Shown: positions 1-12,340 of the stretch, one piece after another | How the letters are laid out: each line of letters starts with the position of its first letter | Position numbering within the stretch: position 1 is the first letter of the stretch | Assembly: GCA_029204225.1 (NCBI GenBank) | Contig: CM055111.1 | Span: forward strand, 20,927,854-20,991,853 | Origin: Diphasiastrum complanatum | Lineage: Eukaryota > Streptophyta > Lycopodiopsida > Lycopodiales > Lycopodiaceae | Reading direction: 5' to 3' | DNA length: 64,000 bases | The notes under the pieces: model-generated | What the model saw: the letters and a program-made list of their open reading frames with translations, nothing else | The model's database searches: none | Told to the model about the DNA's origin: nothing | Position numbers and translations under genes: made by a program

Positions 1-134
1 CACTATCATGCCACAGTCTTGGAGCCCCTGGATTTAATTGTGTCAAGTACTCTGTAACATAAAACAAAGACCCTTGTGCCATCCAACCTTTTGCCATACT
101 GCCTTCTACACGCACTTTTTGGCAATAAAATCTT

Positions 135-720
135 TTAGGACTTTCCTAAAGCGCTCCAAAAAAACATCCATCTTGCACTCATAGGACCCGCTAGCTCCAC
201 CTCAACAAAAAGGTGAACCAATAGGTGAATTTGGATGTCCATGAATGATGGAGAAAGGCATATCTCAAAAGCACAAATGATCTCAATAGCTTTGAGACAC
301 ATGCGTCCTATATCTCCTATATTTATTCTTTTGAAGATATCCATCTGCATATTCATTGCATACATAAATACAAATGAGTCATTAATATACGTGCAAAATG
401 TTCTCATTTGAATGACATTAAGACTCACGAGCAATATCTTGTAAAGGTGGACAATTCTGAGGTAACGTTTTGTATATCTTTGATCAAAACACCTTCAATG
501 TCATCGGAAATACATGTTGTGTAAAAAAAAAGGCTAAAATATGATTGTCATGACATTTAATACAAACAATCTTGATTATATGCATCACTAATTGAGCACA
601 TCAAATACATATACCTGTATCATCTTGTGCCAATCGTGAGACTTTAATCCGGATAATTTGCCATTTGTAGTAAATGCCTCTCTTATAGACCCTGTGTATC
701 CAGTGGGAAATCGCATATAT
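135..720 (-). pseudogene. DUF4218-type C-terminal domain of CACTA transposase
   Basis: Reading leftward from about 717, a frame gives REAFTTNGKLSGLKSHDWHK, close to the conserved GKLSGLKSHDWH segment of the DUF4218 domain that follows Transposase_21 in plant En/Spm proteins. Further on, 135-434 gives SPSFMDIQIHLLVHLFVEVE and then GPMSARWMF, matching the family's FPPSFFDIMVHLxVHL and GPVQYRWM stretches. A frameshift and a stop separate the two. The segment at 765-1046 lies between these and the transposase core and is probably inter-domain sequence. The function of DUF4218 is not established. Confidence 0.75.
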
Positions 721-1168
721 CGAATAACTACCTTTATATGTGTACTCTCTTCCTTCAACAAAATTCATGGTGCACAAGTTGATCTTGACCTTGACTCTTG
801 TCCATATTTAGTCCACAAGTGTTGCATTTGAACAAAATCTTTTAGTTCTTCAAGGACTCGTGCATACAAACCTTCTAACTGATTGAAGTGTTTCCATAGT
901 GACTCTCCCACATTTTTAAAACTATGCATTGATCCAATAAATGAGTTATTTTTAATGTCTTCCAATATGGGAGTGTATAAAATATAAATAACCTTTTCAT
1001 ACCCTCTAGGGAAGTGGAATTCTCCGTAAATTGTTCCATTTCTCAAGCCAATCTTTACTCGTTAAATCTTTCCGGTGGAGGGGAGTGCCTCCTCTTTGTC
1101 TCCTAGTCAACAAATTCGAGTTCTATGAAAGACTATGGCCGAATGGAAGATATTTACGATATCAGAAT

Positions 1169-1960
1169 TTATGACTTTTCTAAGATGTTTTGCATATCAT
1201 GCAGGGAGATTACTTCCACATATATTACAAGCGTGGTATCCAAAAGTAAAAAAACCGCTACACTCACCCAATCCAGGATAATCATGTTCGTCCACACCAA
1301 AATACCTTTTAGTTCAAATTCTTGAGATCCGATAGGACATGAAATGTCGTATACATGAATCCTCTCTCCAAAGAATTTGCAACTCCTAGACAATAGGTTC
1401 TAGATAGACATCCATGTTTTGTACCTTGTAACGACCGAGAATGATGAGAGCAAGTAAAAGATGACATTTTTTCATTGTCATCCATAGAGGTATGTTGTAA
1501 TTCACAACATCATTGTCCCATGTTTTCCAAGTAGAAGATCAATGGCCAACCCAGCTCTAAATGTCTTGGCTCTGTACGAAATATCGGGCAACACATCTTC
1601 AATGTGTTTTGCGGCCATACTATCACATGATATTCACATGACACCATCAATGGATCTATCCTAGCATGCCAATCCATCAATTCAACCAAGGACTCGCAAC
1701 AAACATGTGTTGGATATGCGGTAATATTGATAAATGTGCACAACCTTGGATGCAACTTTGGTTCTTTTCACATCTTGTCGATATCGTAGGGATTCACACT
1801 TAGGCAAACTTATTTTTATTCATGTACATCCTTGTATAATGTGCAATCATTTGGACATGCATGAATGTAGTTGTAGTCCATTCGAAGCATCGCCAATATT
1901 TTTTTTAACATCTTTCTTGAATATGGAATTGTATTGCCCTTGGGTTATAGTGAACATAAC
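1169..1960 (-). pseudogene. CACTA transposase (Transposase_21-like) remnant
   Basis: Three family landmarks are readable in shifting minus-strand frames. Around 1820-1885 is MDYNYIHACPNDCTLYKD, matching the conserved HACPNDC segment before the zinc-binding part of plant CACTA transposases. Around 1510-1700 is a segment with MDWHARIDP and later EPRHLELG, corresponding to the family's MRWH and DPRNVRLGLA motifs. Around 1270-1390 are a GSQEFELKGILVWT stretch and VYDISCP, corresponding to the region just before the second zinc cluster. Each piece is in a different frame, so several indels have accumulated. Known family role: cut-and-paste transposition by binding the terminal and subterminal repeats. 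I infer a dead copy. Confidence 0.72.
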
Positions 1961-3049
1961 AACCTACGACAAATGCCTAGTAGTGTTACAAACTTTGTCA
2001 TCTAGTTAGTCTTGAATTGAAACAAAAAATATCAAAGTTATATGAATAGTCACCTGAATAATGCATCAACACTTTGATTGCTCCATTTATATACAGCTTG
2101 AAGATTTAGGATGAGCCAGCATGCTGATAGTCTAGAAACATTTGTCCCTTCATATAAAGGAGTTCTAGCTTCGGTTCTCATGTCTTCGACATTTTTCTTG
2201 ATTGTGAAGTAGCTTCTTGTCTAGTAATTGTGATGTGTATCATTTCTATCGATTGGAGTGGTCTCATGAGAGGATAGAATGTATCAAATCTTGCATTATA
2301 TCATCTTTCGCTTCAAAAGGAATGATTTGTCTTCTTGTTTGGAATGTTGATTCCGTTGGCTCTCTTCGATTGTCGACGAAGATACTCCAACGATGCTTGT
2401 CACATTTTTTGAACCGTTTTCCTATGTCGTTTCAAAAACGCAGTGAGTCCATGCCCTCCAAAATCCTCTTCGTCTCCATAAGAACTATAAACATTGAAAA
2501 CATCATGCAATATATAATACATGTTAAAACAAAACAAAAACAATATGGATGATGATATGGTAGAATCAATATGGTCAAAACATTACTTTATTACCAAACA
2601 TCATAAAATAGGTTCATCAACGAGAGTGTTAAGTGATAGAAGTGCATCTTAAAAGAAATATCTGTACAAAACAAAAATTACACCATTTAATTACAAAATG
2701 TCATTACATAGCCAGAAAATTACAACCATTTATTTACAAATAGAGTTCATTACAGTTTATATAGTAGATAGCAATGGACGATTATAGTCATAGCTAATGA
2801 ATAATATGATATTTTTGTGATACACAAATTTCTTTATTCACAAAAATTAAGAAATTTATAGATATGGCAACTATTGTGGATATGGCAACTATTGTTGATC
2901 AAAAATGAAAGTCATTGTGTTGATAGACAACAATTTTCAAAAGTCAGATCCATTTACAGTTTGCAACATATCGTGGTCTATACCGAGGGCCCTTTTTTTT
3001 TTTTCCATCAGTCACGATATTACCCTCGGTGAGCAGAGTATTCTAGAAT

Positions 3050-3140
3050 GCCTCTATATCCTTTCTTATAAACCTCCCTATAAGCCTATGTATAACCCTT
3101 CCTATAAATCTCCCTACAACCCTCCCTATAAATCTTAAAA
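3050..3140 (-). repeat. CACTA subterminal direct repeats
   Basis: On the plus strand a short unit close to CCTATAAACCTC or CCCTATAA recurs about seven times between 3059 and 3137. A second short motif, AAACGCT, occurs twice at about 3177-3199. CACTA elements carry such short arrays close to their ends as transposase binding sites, and these lie 60-165 bp inside the terminus at 3223. Confidence 0.6.
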
Positions 3141-3195
3141 AAAAAAACTAATAAAATTTGCAAGGCTTATATAATAAAAACGCTCAAAAAAAAAA

Positions 3196-3223
3196 CGCTG
3201 GAAATTGCGCGTCTTTTGTAGTG
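3196..3223 (-). repeat. CACTA terminal inverted repeat (one end)
   Basis: Read on the minus strand from 3223, the sequence begins CACTACAAAAGACGCGCAAT, the CACTAC start diagnostic of the superfamily. The GC-rich core followed by A/T-rich subterminal DNA is usual. The partner terminus lies outside the window. Confidence 0.75.
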
Positions 3224-5400
3224 ATTGAATTTTCTATAATTCAGTTGTCATTCTTGCAATCATTAGAATTTGTGATCCAATTGAGCTCTTTGGATTACAA
3301 CCACTAATCAATTGAGTCTATTTCTTAACTAAAAAATACTCTATACCAAGGATTCCAAATATTTTGTGCACATAAATTTTACTGATGACTCCAAATCATG
3401 CATTTCATGAAAAATTTAAATAAAAACAAATAGTTTCTAGTGAATTTTCTTCACACTACTCATTGAACGAATCAACTTTATCCAGGAGTAACCAAGCTAC
3501 TCAACTTAATTACCAATGATTCAAAAATATCAAATGTCCATAGTGCAGATCTTAATGGTACTAGTACAACACCACATTTACATTCTTATCCAAATCATTT
3601 CTAGACTAACAAATAATTTTTTCATAAAAAGATATGTCCACCTGCAAGTAATTATTCTAAACAATACTTGTTCATATGTCTGTGTCAACAATTGATTTAA
3701 GTGCACCAAATAAATCTAGTAACAACGAAGATATGGTGGATTCATACAAGATTTATTATGTGCATATGAGTATAATCTCACTATGATCCAATGCATAAAC
3801 ATATCATTATCTGGGCAGATTCCTCCAAAATTTGCATATGTTACTCACATATCACACTAAGAATCTTGTAACTCAAGTACAAAAAATTCTATTTTCCATG
3901 AGTAGACATTTCAAATTCAATTTTATGATCAAACTTACTCCAATCCTAAACAAAATTTGAAATAGTAAGCTTTTGATCTTTCTTTGTACTACTTATACAT
4001 ATAAATAATAATTTCAACTTTCAAGCCATCTTTAGTTCCAGATTATTTCACACAATCCATGGAGAATTTATCTAAAGTTTTAATTTTGTATCCTACTTTG
4101 GATTTTTTCTGAAAAAGGCTTTGAGATAATTACATTCCCATACATATTGTAGCTTTTTTCTGAAAATTGTGCAACTAATGGATCCTATGATGATCTATCT
4201 TATTACTTAACCCCCCGCCTCCACAACACCCCCCCCCCCCCCCCCCTCCCCCCCCCCCCCCCCCCCCCCGCCGCCCGCCCTTCCCCTCGCCTTTTAAAGA
4301 ATTTTCTAAATTTCTATAAAAGTTGGCAGGAGAGATAATACATAAAAATATTTGAAATCATGAAAAGTCAATAATACGTGTCTTCTACAAGGATTTAATC
4401 TATTACAGCCAAGACTTTTCTTTCAAATATTTTCAACGTAAGTGATATCAATTATCATCCATGTAAAATCCATATATTCCCACCTCCCTTTCAATAGGAC
4501 TTGAAGACATGCATTCTTTTGGGCCCAACAAACTTCCACAACCATGAAGTGAGGTTAACGAGGCTAGAGAGAGGACAAAAATTTTGAAGGGGGGAGAAAT
4601 GATGGGAATGGGTGGCTGGGAAGGCTTGATATGCCTTCAAGATAACAAGCGCCCCTTCCCCTCCTTGTGGGGCCATGTGACAATAAGCGACTTCGTATGC
4701 CTACCACTCCCATATCCATAAGCTGCCTCATCCAAGATTCATTAAAATAATTTTTTAAGACTACAACGTTCATCATTAATCAAGTCAATTTAAATCAAAA
4801 TAGTATCAGCAACACATTTGAACATTTGAATAGAAAAATTCATGGCTAATTATCCTGCCAAAAACTTGTAAACTAGAGGTTTGGATCTATTCACAATTGT
4901 CATACAATACCTTGGTCCTTACATCTAGACAATAAATAAGGTTATAATGATCGATTATAATATGAAGAACAATATGACCTACATGAGGAACAATGCCATG
5001 ATAATCAATATGAGTGATTTGAGTATGAAATTAGAAAGTATGAAGACCAATCAAGCTACTATTAAGACATCGTGAAGATGACTTATATGATCAATATGAA
5101 GGCCTGCACCAGTGTTGGGTGGGTATATAGGTGCCCATGTGATATCAACAATGGTATCATAAAACCTATCTGACGAGTATATGATATTGTAATATTAGAG
5201 TTGATATCCGACTCATGTTGGTTTTAGCCCATCAAGGCACATACTACCCTTGATAAAAAGTCTATTTTTTAAAAACATTATATAGCTATACTTGAGTTTA
5301 CATTCAGCTGGTATCACCCTTGCAATACCCATGTTGGTGTTGGATTTATATCCTCTCCATCCTTATCTCTCTGCTAATCTGCAAAATACAAAAGAATCGG
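3224..5400. other. AT-rich intergenic DNA, no gene seen
   Basis: No sustained coding frame, RNA gene or element terminus was recognised here. Short frames near 4491-4776 have no family-like motifs. The one structured item is the cytosine tract listed separately. Confidence 0.6.
4211..4285. repeat. Near-continuous poly-C tract
   Basis: About 75 bp are almost pure C on the plus strand, broken by single T or G bases. The complementary strand has many runs of three or more G and could form G-quadruplexes; the plus strand could form an i-motif. Homopolymers like this are also prone to assembly error, so the length is uncertain. Confidence 0.85.
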
Positions 5401-7250
5401 TGATAGTGTTTTTCTGATTGTTCGGACACCTTCGACTATTCAGTCATACTTGATTATTCGGCCATCTGCGATTGCTTGGCTAACTTCGATAGTTCGACCA
5501 TCTCGGACAAAAGCTCAAAATCTGTTTTTGGAGGAAAAACGAGAGGCAAAATCTCATCAGATTTTAATTTCTCAAAAACTAGCAAGAACTAACCTTCGCA
5601 TGACTGGCAGCAGCTCCAGGGTATTGTCCTAGACCTACATAGAAGCTTGCAAATGTTACTTCCCAATAGATTTTGAAAAACAGAGAAAAACCCATAAAAA
5701 AAATTTTAAAAAAATTAAAAGCTCAAAACTAACCTTCGTAGAGCTCTCTGAAGTTCCATCTCACTGAGACAAGGATGCAGAGAAGTCTGCGAGAGTTAGA
5801 TCCCAAAAAAAATACCCTTGTAAAGGTTTCCAAGAGCAAAAAGTGGTCTAGAACCTTCTCAGACAGTAAATTTTTGAGTTTACATGGGAAGTAACTCTTG
5901 CAGCTTGGTGAGCAAATGAATCTAACTCAGATACAAGTGCATACCAGTTTGCGAGGGTTCATTCCCAAAAAATATCAAAATTTTGCAAAAAAAAAAAAAT
6001 GCACTTTTTTTTGGGATTTTTTGAGTTACCTTGGAAAGTAACTCTTGTAGCTTGGTGATCAAATGAACCTGACTCAAATACAAGGGCATACCAGTCAACA
6101 ACAACAAAAAAAACCACAAAAAACCAAGAAAAATGGCTAAAACCACACTATTAGCCAACTAAAACTGATCAGATCTTGTCAAATCTAGGTTGCAGTCACA
6201 TTATCCATCAAGATCCAACATTCTTGGACTGAATCAAGTGAATGAACCTCAAATCAAGCCGATCAGTTCCCTCCACATCAACCATTATCCATCCATCATT
6301 CCTTCTGTCCCATCTCTATTCCATCTTCTATGTCCATCTCTACTAGATAAATCCATTTCTGTCTCTATTCTCATCCATATTGATCCACCGTTTACGATTC
6401 TCTTCTCTTCTTCTTCTTTTTCTTCTTCTTCTTTTCCATCTTCCAAAACAAAACAAAAAAAAAAAAAAAAAGGGTTGGAACATGGGAGTCATTGAGCAAA
6501 CCTTGAAGCAATTCACGAACCAGCTACTTTGTGACATTCTAGTGCTGAAGTATGGAGACCGCCCTTGTAGGCTTATCGAAAATAAAAAAATTCTCTGATG
6601 AAACAATTGAGACTACCTCTCTCTTCTCCCTCTCTCCCTACGTTGGGATAGAATAGCTTCGGGTAGGCGCTCGAGCCCCCAAAGCCTTTCTCAACCTAGG
6701 CATTCTCTCTCTCCCTCTCTCCGCTCTCTTTCTCCTCTCTCTCCTCTCCCTCTCTCTTCTTGCTATGCAGGTGAAGGCGAGGTTGCCGCTCCCAGCGACG
6801 GACCCCTATGCTACATCGACAACACAACACCGACCCATACGCCTCTAACCCTTCCTCACCGAGCTCGCTACCTCACCATTACTAGGGTCCCTGCCACACC
6901 CATTACCCGCACCATTACTCGACACACTAACTTACCTATTAACCACACTCTAACCTTACCTACTAACTAGAAAAAAAAAATTAACTTATTGTAGGGTCGA
7001 AGATCTCGCATAGTATAGCCCTCCCACCTGTCAACAAGGGTTAGATCACTAAATAGGTGCCTAACTATAAATAGATGCTACTTTTAGTTAGTTTCCTACA
7101 TTTTCCCTAACTCTACCACCATTAACACTACACACCCCTAACCCTACTCCCCTAAACTACCTTCATCATGATTGTTGGTGAAAGGGAAGGGAAGAATAGA
7201 AGAGATTGAGAGGGGGAGAGAGAAATAGAGAGGCAGAGAGTGAGAGTGAG
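5400..7250. other. Non-coding repeat-derived DNA with microsatellites
   Basis: This stretch holds a paired direct repeat (5886-6096), a TTC/TTCT-rich tract and A-run near 6400-6472, a CT-rich block at 6606-6762, and a GA-rich block near 7190-7255. The short frames here follow from these low-complexity tracts and are not supported as genes. The repeated phrase aaccttcg near 5590-5740 resembles the gag leader of the element at 13.8-17.8 kb, so part of it may be retroelement leader DNA. Confidence 0.5.
5886..6096. repeat. Two-copy direct repeat, about 63 bp units 147 bp apart
   Basis: A unit beginning gggaagtaactcttgcagct at 5886 recurs as ggaaagtaactcttgtagct at about 6033. Both continue through a matching stretch ending in ataccagt. 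The intervening DNA also looks partly duplicated. No function is evident. Confidence 0.7.
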
Positions 7251-7256
7251 AGTGGA

Positions 7257-7796
7257 GGTTAGCTCAAATGCTTCTTATGCTTGGAAAAACATTAACTATG
7301 GCAACCAATAAGCATGAAAATAGAAAGCGATGGAAAAACACAAACAAGAACATTAGCAAGTAGTGAATAGCAAATGAAGATGCTTCTCTTCTGAAAATGG
7401 TAGAGTTTCCTCCTTCTCATTAAGCATGAAATTAGAGTACAAATGGTGTCTATAAATTTGGGAAGGCCCTTGCCCCAAAATCCTATTGGCTAATATTCAC
7501 ATAGATCCTAACCATTCATCTTGGACCCAACTTGATCCAAGGATCCACAAAAAGTACAATAAAAATCACAAGATTCATGTGAGTCCAAAATTGGACCCAA
7601 CTCTAAAAAAGTAAACTCTAAGTTTAAAATTGACTTTGGGCCTCAAGTTTTATTTTAATTACAAAGGGGCCCATTTCTATTATTTTATTTACAACTCAAT
7701 TTGCGTGCTCATTGGGCCATGGGCTTATACGCGCATGATGCCATGCCCTTGCAACACTTTTTATTGGGTGACAATATGTCAGGAATACCCCCAACA
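7257..7796 (-). mobile_element. LTR-like fragment, minus orientation
   Basis: The right end reads TGTTGGGGGTATTCC on the minus strand, a possible LTR start. Internal text such as ggcccttgccccaaaatcctattggc resembles the LTRs at 13.8 and 17.0 kb (ggccttggcctcaaaatcctattggc). A TATA-like tataaatttg lies near 7450 on the plus strand. No partner LTR or primer site was found, so this is tentative. Confidence 0.35.
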
Positions 7797-7799
7797 CTT

Positions 7800-8095
7800 A
7801 TCCATCAACCACATTCTAACCTTACCAACTAACTGATACATTAAAAAAAAGAACTAACTTATTTAGTAACCACATCCTAACCTTACCAACGAACTGGTAC
7901 ATAAAAAATAAAAACTAACTTACCCAATAACCACATCCAAACCTTACCAACTAACTAGTACATAAAAAAAAACTACCCTACCCATTAACCACATCCTAAC
8001 CGTACCAACTAACTGGTATATAAAAAAAGAAGAACAAAACTAACTTACCCATTACCCACATCCTTACCTTACCAACTATCGGGTACATAATTTTT
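7800..8095 (+). repeat. Minisatellite, about 60 bp unit, five copies
   Basis: The phrase accacat followed by ctaaccttaccaactaactg and then an A-run recurs at about 7808, 7868, 7929, 7988 and 8056, a period of 59-67 bp. A related single copy lies at 6937-6972. The array sits just before a gag start at 8171, where leader minisatellites are also seen in related elements in this window. Confidence 0.85.
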
Positions 8096-8159
8096 TTTTT
8101 TTAAAAAAAACTCCAAACACCAAAAACAACAACAAACTCATACAAAAAAAAAAAAATCA

Positions 8160-9720
8160 AGATCTTCCCAATGGAACACCATATTGATCCCTATGCCGCG
8201 GAAGAGTATCCACCCGACATGGTGTCCCCTATGTCTGACGAAATTTGACGTCATAGATTCTCTCAAATGAAATCACATGTACACGAACCTTCCACAAACC
8301 CATTCAAGAGCCGGGAATCTCATAAAGCTGAATCTTCACGTGCACGAGCCCATTTTTATGGTGCTGAATCCTCACAAGCCAAAACACACCTTAATGGAGC
8401 TTTTGCTACTCATGGAGCTCATTTTGAAAAGTGAACACCCAAGTTTGATGATAGTTCAAACCCTCAAAGATTCTTGCAAATCTTTCAGAATGCATGTGAC
8501 ATTTATGGCGAAACATCCAACGACGCTATGGTCCAATTGTTTTCCATGACAATAATCGCTAAAGCACGTGACTGGTTTTTTAACCTCGAACATGAGGATA
8601 AGACAAATTGATCTATATTAAAAGAGTCCTTTATCAAATGTTTCAAACCCTTGGTTTGCTAGAGAGTCCTTTTGTCAAATTGAGTAATATCAAAATGGCA
8701 AAAGATGAACGCATACGAGACTATATTGAGCGTTTTAAACGTTTAAAAGGTCAAGTACAAAAACAACCCACCGAACAAATGCTCGTCATCTGGTTCTTAG
8801 TCGGACTTCTGAGATGGATTAGACGCGAGCTTAGATCTAATGACGAATATACGAGCTTAAAGTTTGCTATGTCTGATGCCATCTAGGAGGAAGACGAAGG
8901 ATCTGATGTTGACGAGTCTAGGAAAAGAAAAGCACATCGTGCTATTGTCCATGAATCGAAGCTGAACGAGGATACCCACGATCAACTTTGGAAATCACAT
9001 ATGGAGTTGCTTAATCAGCAACATCAAATGCAAATGAAGAAACTCACTAATGAGTTTCGAGACACCTTGATGTCTATCCAAAGCCCATATGCTTGGTCAG
9101 CTACCCCCTGCACAGGTACCTTATAGACGACAAAATATCTGGTGCCCACACTGTCGGGCTACACATCCTATTAATGCTTGCCCTTCATATCAGCATATGA
9201 AGGGCAATTCCATACAACAACATGAAGAACAACCATCAAACTCTGGACAATCCTTGCTTTATCACGAACACCATCCTAAAAAGCCAGAAATCGTAGCCAT
9301 CCAAGATGGCTATGCGATTCAACAAGGGCCACTGAATAACAAATGCTTAATTTATGGTGAAATAGGCCACTTTATGGGTGATTGTACAGTCACAACAAAA
9401 TACCATGTCGAACATCCCGACTGTGTTAGGAAACACAGTTTCAAAAACTTTCTAAAACGACCAAGTAAGATGCTACATGCCCGCCACATTCGTTACAAAT
9501 CCGGATAGGATTCCAACGACAACAAGCCACGAGCACCATCGCAACCAACCGCTAAACCTGCTGCTCAATTGGGAAGTTCTTTGAAAACTTCTACATTACC
9601 ATGCAATAACCAGATTGATAATGAAACATAGATGCTAATTATGAAATGAATCCTTGCAGGAAGACAGTGAACCAGAAATTCCGTCATTTGCTACACTTTT
9701 CCAACCAAGAGCAACACCCC
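8160..9720 (+). pseudogene. Ty3/gypsy gag, decayed, gag-only family C element
   Basis: The probable start is ATG at 8171 (MEHHIDPYAAEEYPPDM). Downstream frames give a Retrotrans_gag core: FDDSSNPQRFLQIFQNA, then AKARDWFFNLEHED, then IKMAKDERIRDYIERFKRLK and MLVIWFLVGL (8608-8886). A Gln- and Met-rich spacer leads to two zinc-knuckle-like motifs at 9089-9508: WCPHCRATHPINAC, and CLIYGEIGHFMGDC, whose second Cys is Tyr. Several stops and frameshifts break it. Role in the family: capsid and nucleocapsid of the virus-like particle. No protease or reverse transcriptase follows. The region to 12340 aligns, inverted, with 54900-51180. Confidence 0.8.
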
Positions 9721-12035
9721 CAGGGAATTGAACTTTTTTCTGCCTTTTTGCAACCTCAAATATATATATCTTTCACATTTCCAATGCCTTACCCAGACTT
9801 GATCATTTGATATACCAAATGCTGGATATAACAATATGAGAATAGGAAATCTATATGGAAATTCTTTTATGAATCTCCTGATCAGAAAAGTACTCAAGAA
9901 ATAGTACCTTCTCCTTCCATGCATTTCAAGCTATATCCTCCACACATTTAGTGTCACCAATCCTGCCTTGTTTTTGACAAGGGCATGTCCGAGTTTTTCA
10001 TTACTCAACTCACAATAGACAATTGCAATTATCAAGATGTCGTAAATTTTTATTCCACATGGTGCTATGCAAATATCAACTCTTTGTAAAGATGGTATAT
10101 TACCTTGTTTCTTTTTTATGTCATTCCCTTTTTATGTGTCTCCTTCACGTCTTGTTTTCTTGTGATTCCATGTATTTTTCTATATTTGCTTTTATTTTAC
10201 ATGAGGGATAGCCATTGAACGAGAGTCATCTTTGTAGCGCATCTCAAGGATGCATTTTCATTTATCATTACATCTCCAAATTACCTTGTAGAGAGTTAGG
10301 ATTTTTTGTACATATTGCAAATTTGAGAAATCAATGTCACTTCAAAGTTGATTCCTGCATCTAATTGCCACATTAGATTTTGAGTCAACTACAACAAGAA
10401 TGAGACAAATTTAGTTGAAATTTATCCAATCGCATGATCAACGTGTTTCAACTATGTGTTCCAAATGATGGTCCAACCTTGAGCATGCAGGTTATTAGTA
10501 ACAACATCCCACCAACAGATTTTTTTTGGGGGGGAGAGAGAGTGGAGTTGTAGGCATCCACTGGTAGACCACTAGTGGAGCAGCCACATTGCCAACAACA
10601 ACATGAGCAAAAATCGACAGCCAAGGTCACACAACTAAAGATGGAAAAGACAAGGCTAAGAAGGTAGATGGGCAATCCAAAGGGACTCAATCAGAAGAAG
10701 TACCCTAGTCACTATGAAGATCTTTCAGCAGATAGGAAACACAAGTATTGGAAAATCAGTCTCATGCCTATTCTATCATCCACACCATCTACCGATGTCA
10801 CCGCCACCACCCTCCCTTCCATCTCTCTGTTTTTAATCATTCCATTGTTCATCTGAGAAATCCCCAATTTTTTCAAATCCTGATAGTCTTACCGACCCAG
10901 CTAAGAGATCATTGCAAGTGTCTTGTGGAGATCAACTACCACCTTCATTGGTTGGTCAGCTAGAAAGAAGATCTAAGAAAGCAGGCGAAGCAACAAAAAA
11001 ATAAAGCCAAGAAGAGGAGGAAAGAAAAAAACATAAGCAATAGATGAGTCAGATCGACCTTGATCAAAAGAAACTCTCTGGAGCAGTGGTAGTCGAATCC
11101 CCTTCTATGAAGCTCGAAGAGATCCAAAAGTAATGGATCAAAGGAAGAAAGAGCTGCAAAAAAGGAAAAGATAAAGATAGCAGTGAGCCTGCAAGACAAA
11201 GTGATTTTCTCACCCTGGTCAAAGCTCAACCTCGCAAGGGTCCAAGGCTGCAACTATAGAACTATCAGTTCCTTCCTCCTTCCACCAAGCCCCTATCCAT
11301 CCCATCCGTCCAAATCTATTTTCTACCACCAATTTGTTGATGAGTCCATTCCCTTGAAGACTGTTAACCAAGATTTGTGCAACCTACCAATTGAAGGTTC
11401 TCCTCTTCTCATCAAGGAAAGAGTATCGATAAGACTGGAACTTCGACTGAGAGACGAACTGATGAAACACCCAAAAGCAAATGAAGGATACAAAGAGTGC
11501 CAAGACAATTGATGAATATATGGCAAGACCTCCCAAAGAATTAGTGTCTGCCAAGAAACCAAAAGTGACCATCCATGCTAGATACAAGTGACCAAAATGA
11601 AGGAAAAGAGACACGGGAAGCGCTCAAGCATGCATGGTTGTGAAGCTGCTGGGAGCTCTCTAATGTTGAAGATAGCAACCATTTGCGACAATAGGACATT
11701 TTAAATTGCGGCAATTTGCAAAAATAGTTTTTGTAGTGAATACTGGCATCAATAAGCACTTGGTTTTATGCAAGCGAACGAGGATCTACACTTTTCCAAG
11801 TGACAATCGAAGATGTCATTAACGGAGCAATATCATCCAATATGGGTTGAAGTGGGTCCTGCAACACATTAGGGGTTGGCTGATTCTAAAGATTTCTCAA
11901 GATACTCGGCCAGAGCTACCCAAGAGCACCTCTCACCTTAGAGACCGATGAGGTCTTTGAGAAGATGAGATGAACGAAGACTGAGAGCCGAGTATGAGAG
12001 CTGAGAAGTATTGGTTAAGAATGATAAGTAGAAAC
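9720..12035 (+). other. Conserved 3' internal region of gag-only family C element
   Basis: This has no intact frame but is clearly paralogous, in inverted orientation, to 53960-51654. Matching stretches include 9970-10020, 10450-10750, 10900-11250 and 11330-11900. Readable protein-like pieces include a Lys/Glu-rich coiled-coil-like run ending SQIDLDQKKLSGA near 11045-11090, a segment near 10660 (plus frame NQKKYPS), and a piece near 11620. None resembles protease, reverse transcriptase, RNase H or integrase. In both copies it joins gag to an LTR with nearly equal length, so it belongs to the element. It could be a decayed extra ORF or captured host DNA. Confidence 0.6.
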
Positions 12036-12340
12036 TGTGTAAGCCTCATGGTGAATCCCAAAAGATGGAATGACCATGTAGAAACTTGTATTTCTAGGCA
12101 AATTTAATAAATGCAAGTAGGCCCTCTTAGAAAAGTAGAGTGAGCCACCTTTTGATGTGACCTCTAGTGGAGAGGATAATTCCACTTGTAATTTGTGTAA
12201 TGTGGAAATGCCAAAAGCAAGAGAGCTCCTTGGTCATTCTTGTTTTCTTGAATGATGCATTGCCCTTCCATTCCCTTGTGTGTTGAAGTGAGCATTATAA
12301 GCTCATGTGCAAAAGAGCACTTAGAGTGAAGTCATGTAAG
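12036..12340 (+). mobile_element. Family C LTR, 5' part only
   Basis: It starts TGTGTAAGCCTCATGG and aligns with the start of the LTR at 50656-51653 (minus), including gtgagccaccttttgatg and ctctagtggagag. Homology fades after about 12340, so the LTR is truncated. Its place downstream of gag and the shared internal region makes it the 3' LTR of the 8.2-12.3 kb element. Confidence 0.75.

Larger units (their letters stand above)
1..3223 (-). mobile_element. CACTA (En/Spm-type) DNA transposon, 5' part, decayed
   Basis: The minus strand reads inward from a CACTA-type terminus at 3223, through A/T-rich subterminal repeats, into pieces of a transposase (1169-1960) and a DUF4218-type domain (135-720). 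The element runs off the left window edge, so its other end is not visible. The bases just outside the terminus are att (3224-3226); the matching three-base target duplication cannot be checked. Coding parts are split by many stops and frameshifts, so this copy cannot encode an active transposase. The domain order (Transposase_21-like, then DUF4218-like) is that of plant En/Spm elements, which supports the call beyond the terminus alone. Confidence 0.78.

Noticed and set aside
4491-4776. Overlapping minus frames near 4.5-4.8 kb as a small gene
   Set aside because: Two short frames overlap with no conserved motif or promoter-like context.
6606-6800. CT-rich block followed by ATGCAGGTGAAGGCGAGG, considered as a gene leader and start
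   Set aside because: The frame after the ATG closes quickly and no splice-consistent continuation was found.
7800-8095. CRISPR-like array
   Set aside because: The 60-bp units are contiguous and imperfect with no repeat-spacer alternation, and the DNA is plant nuclear.
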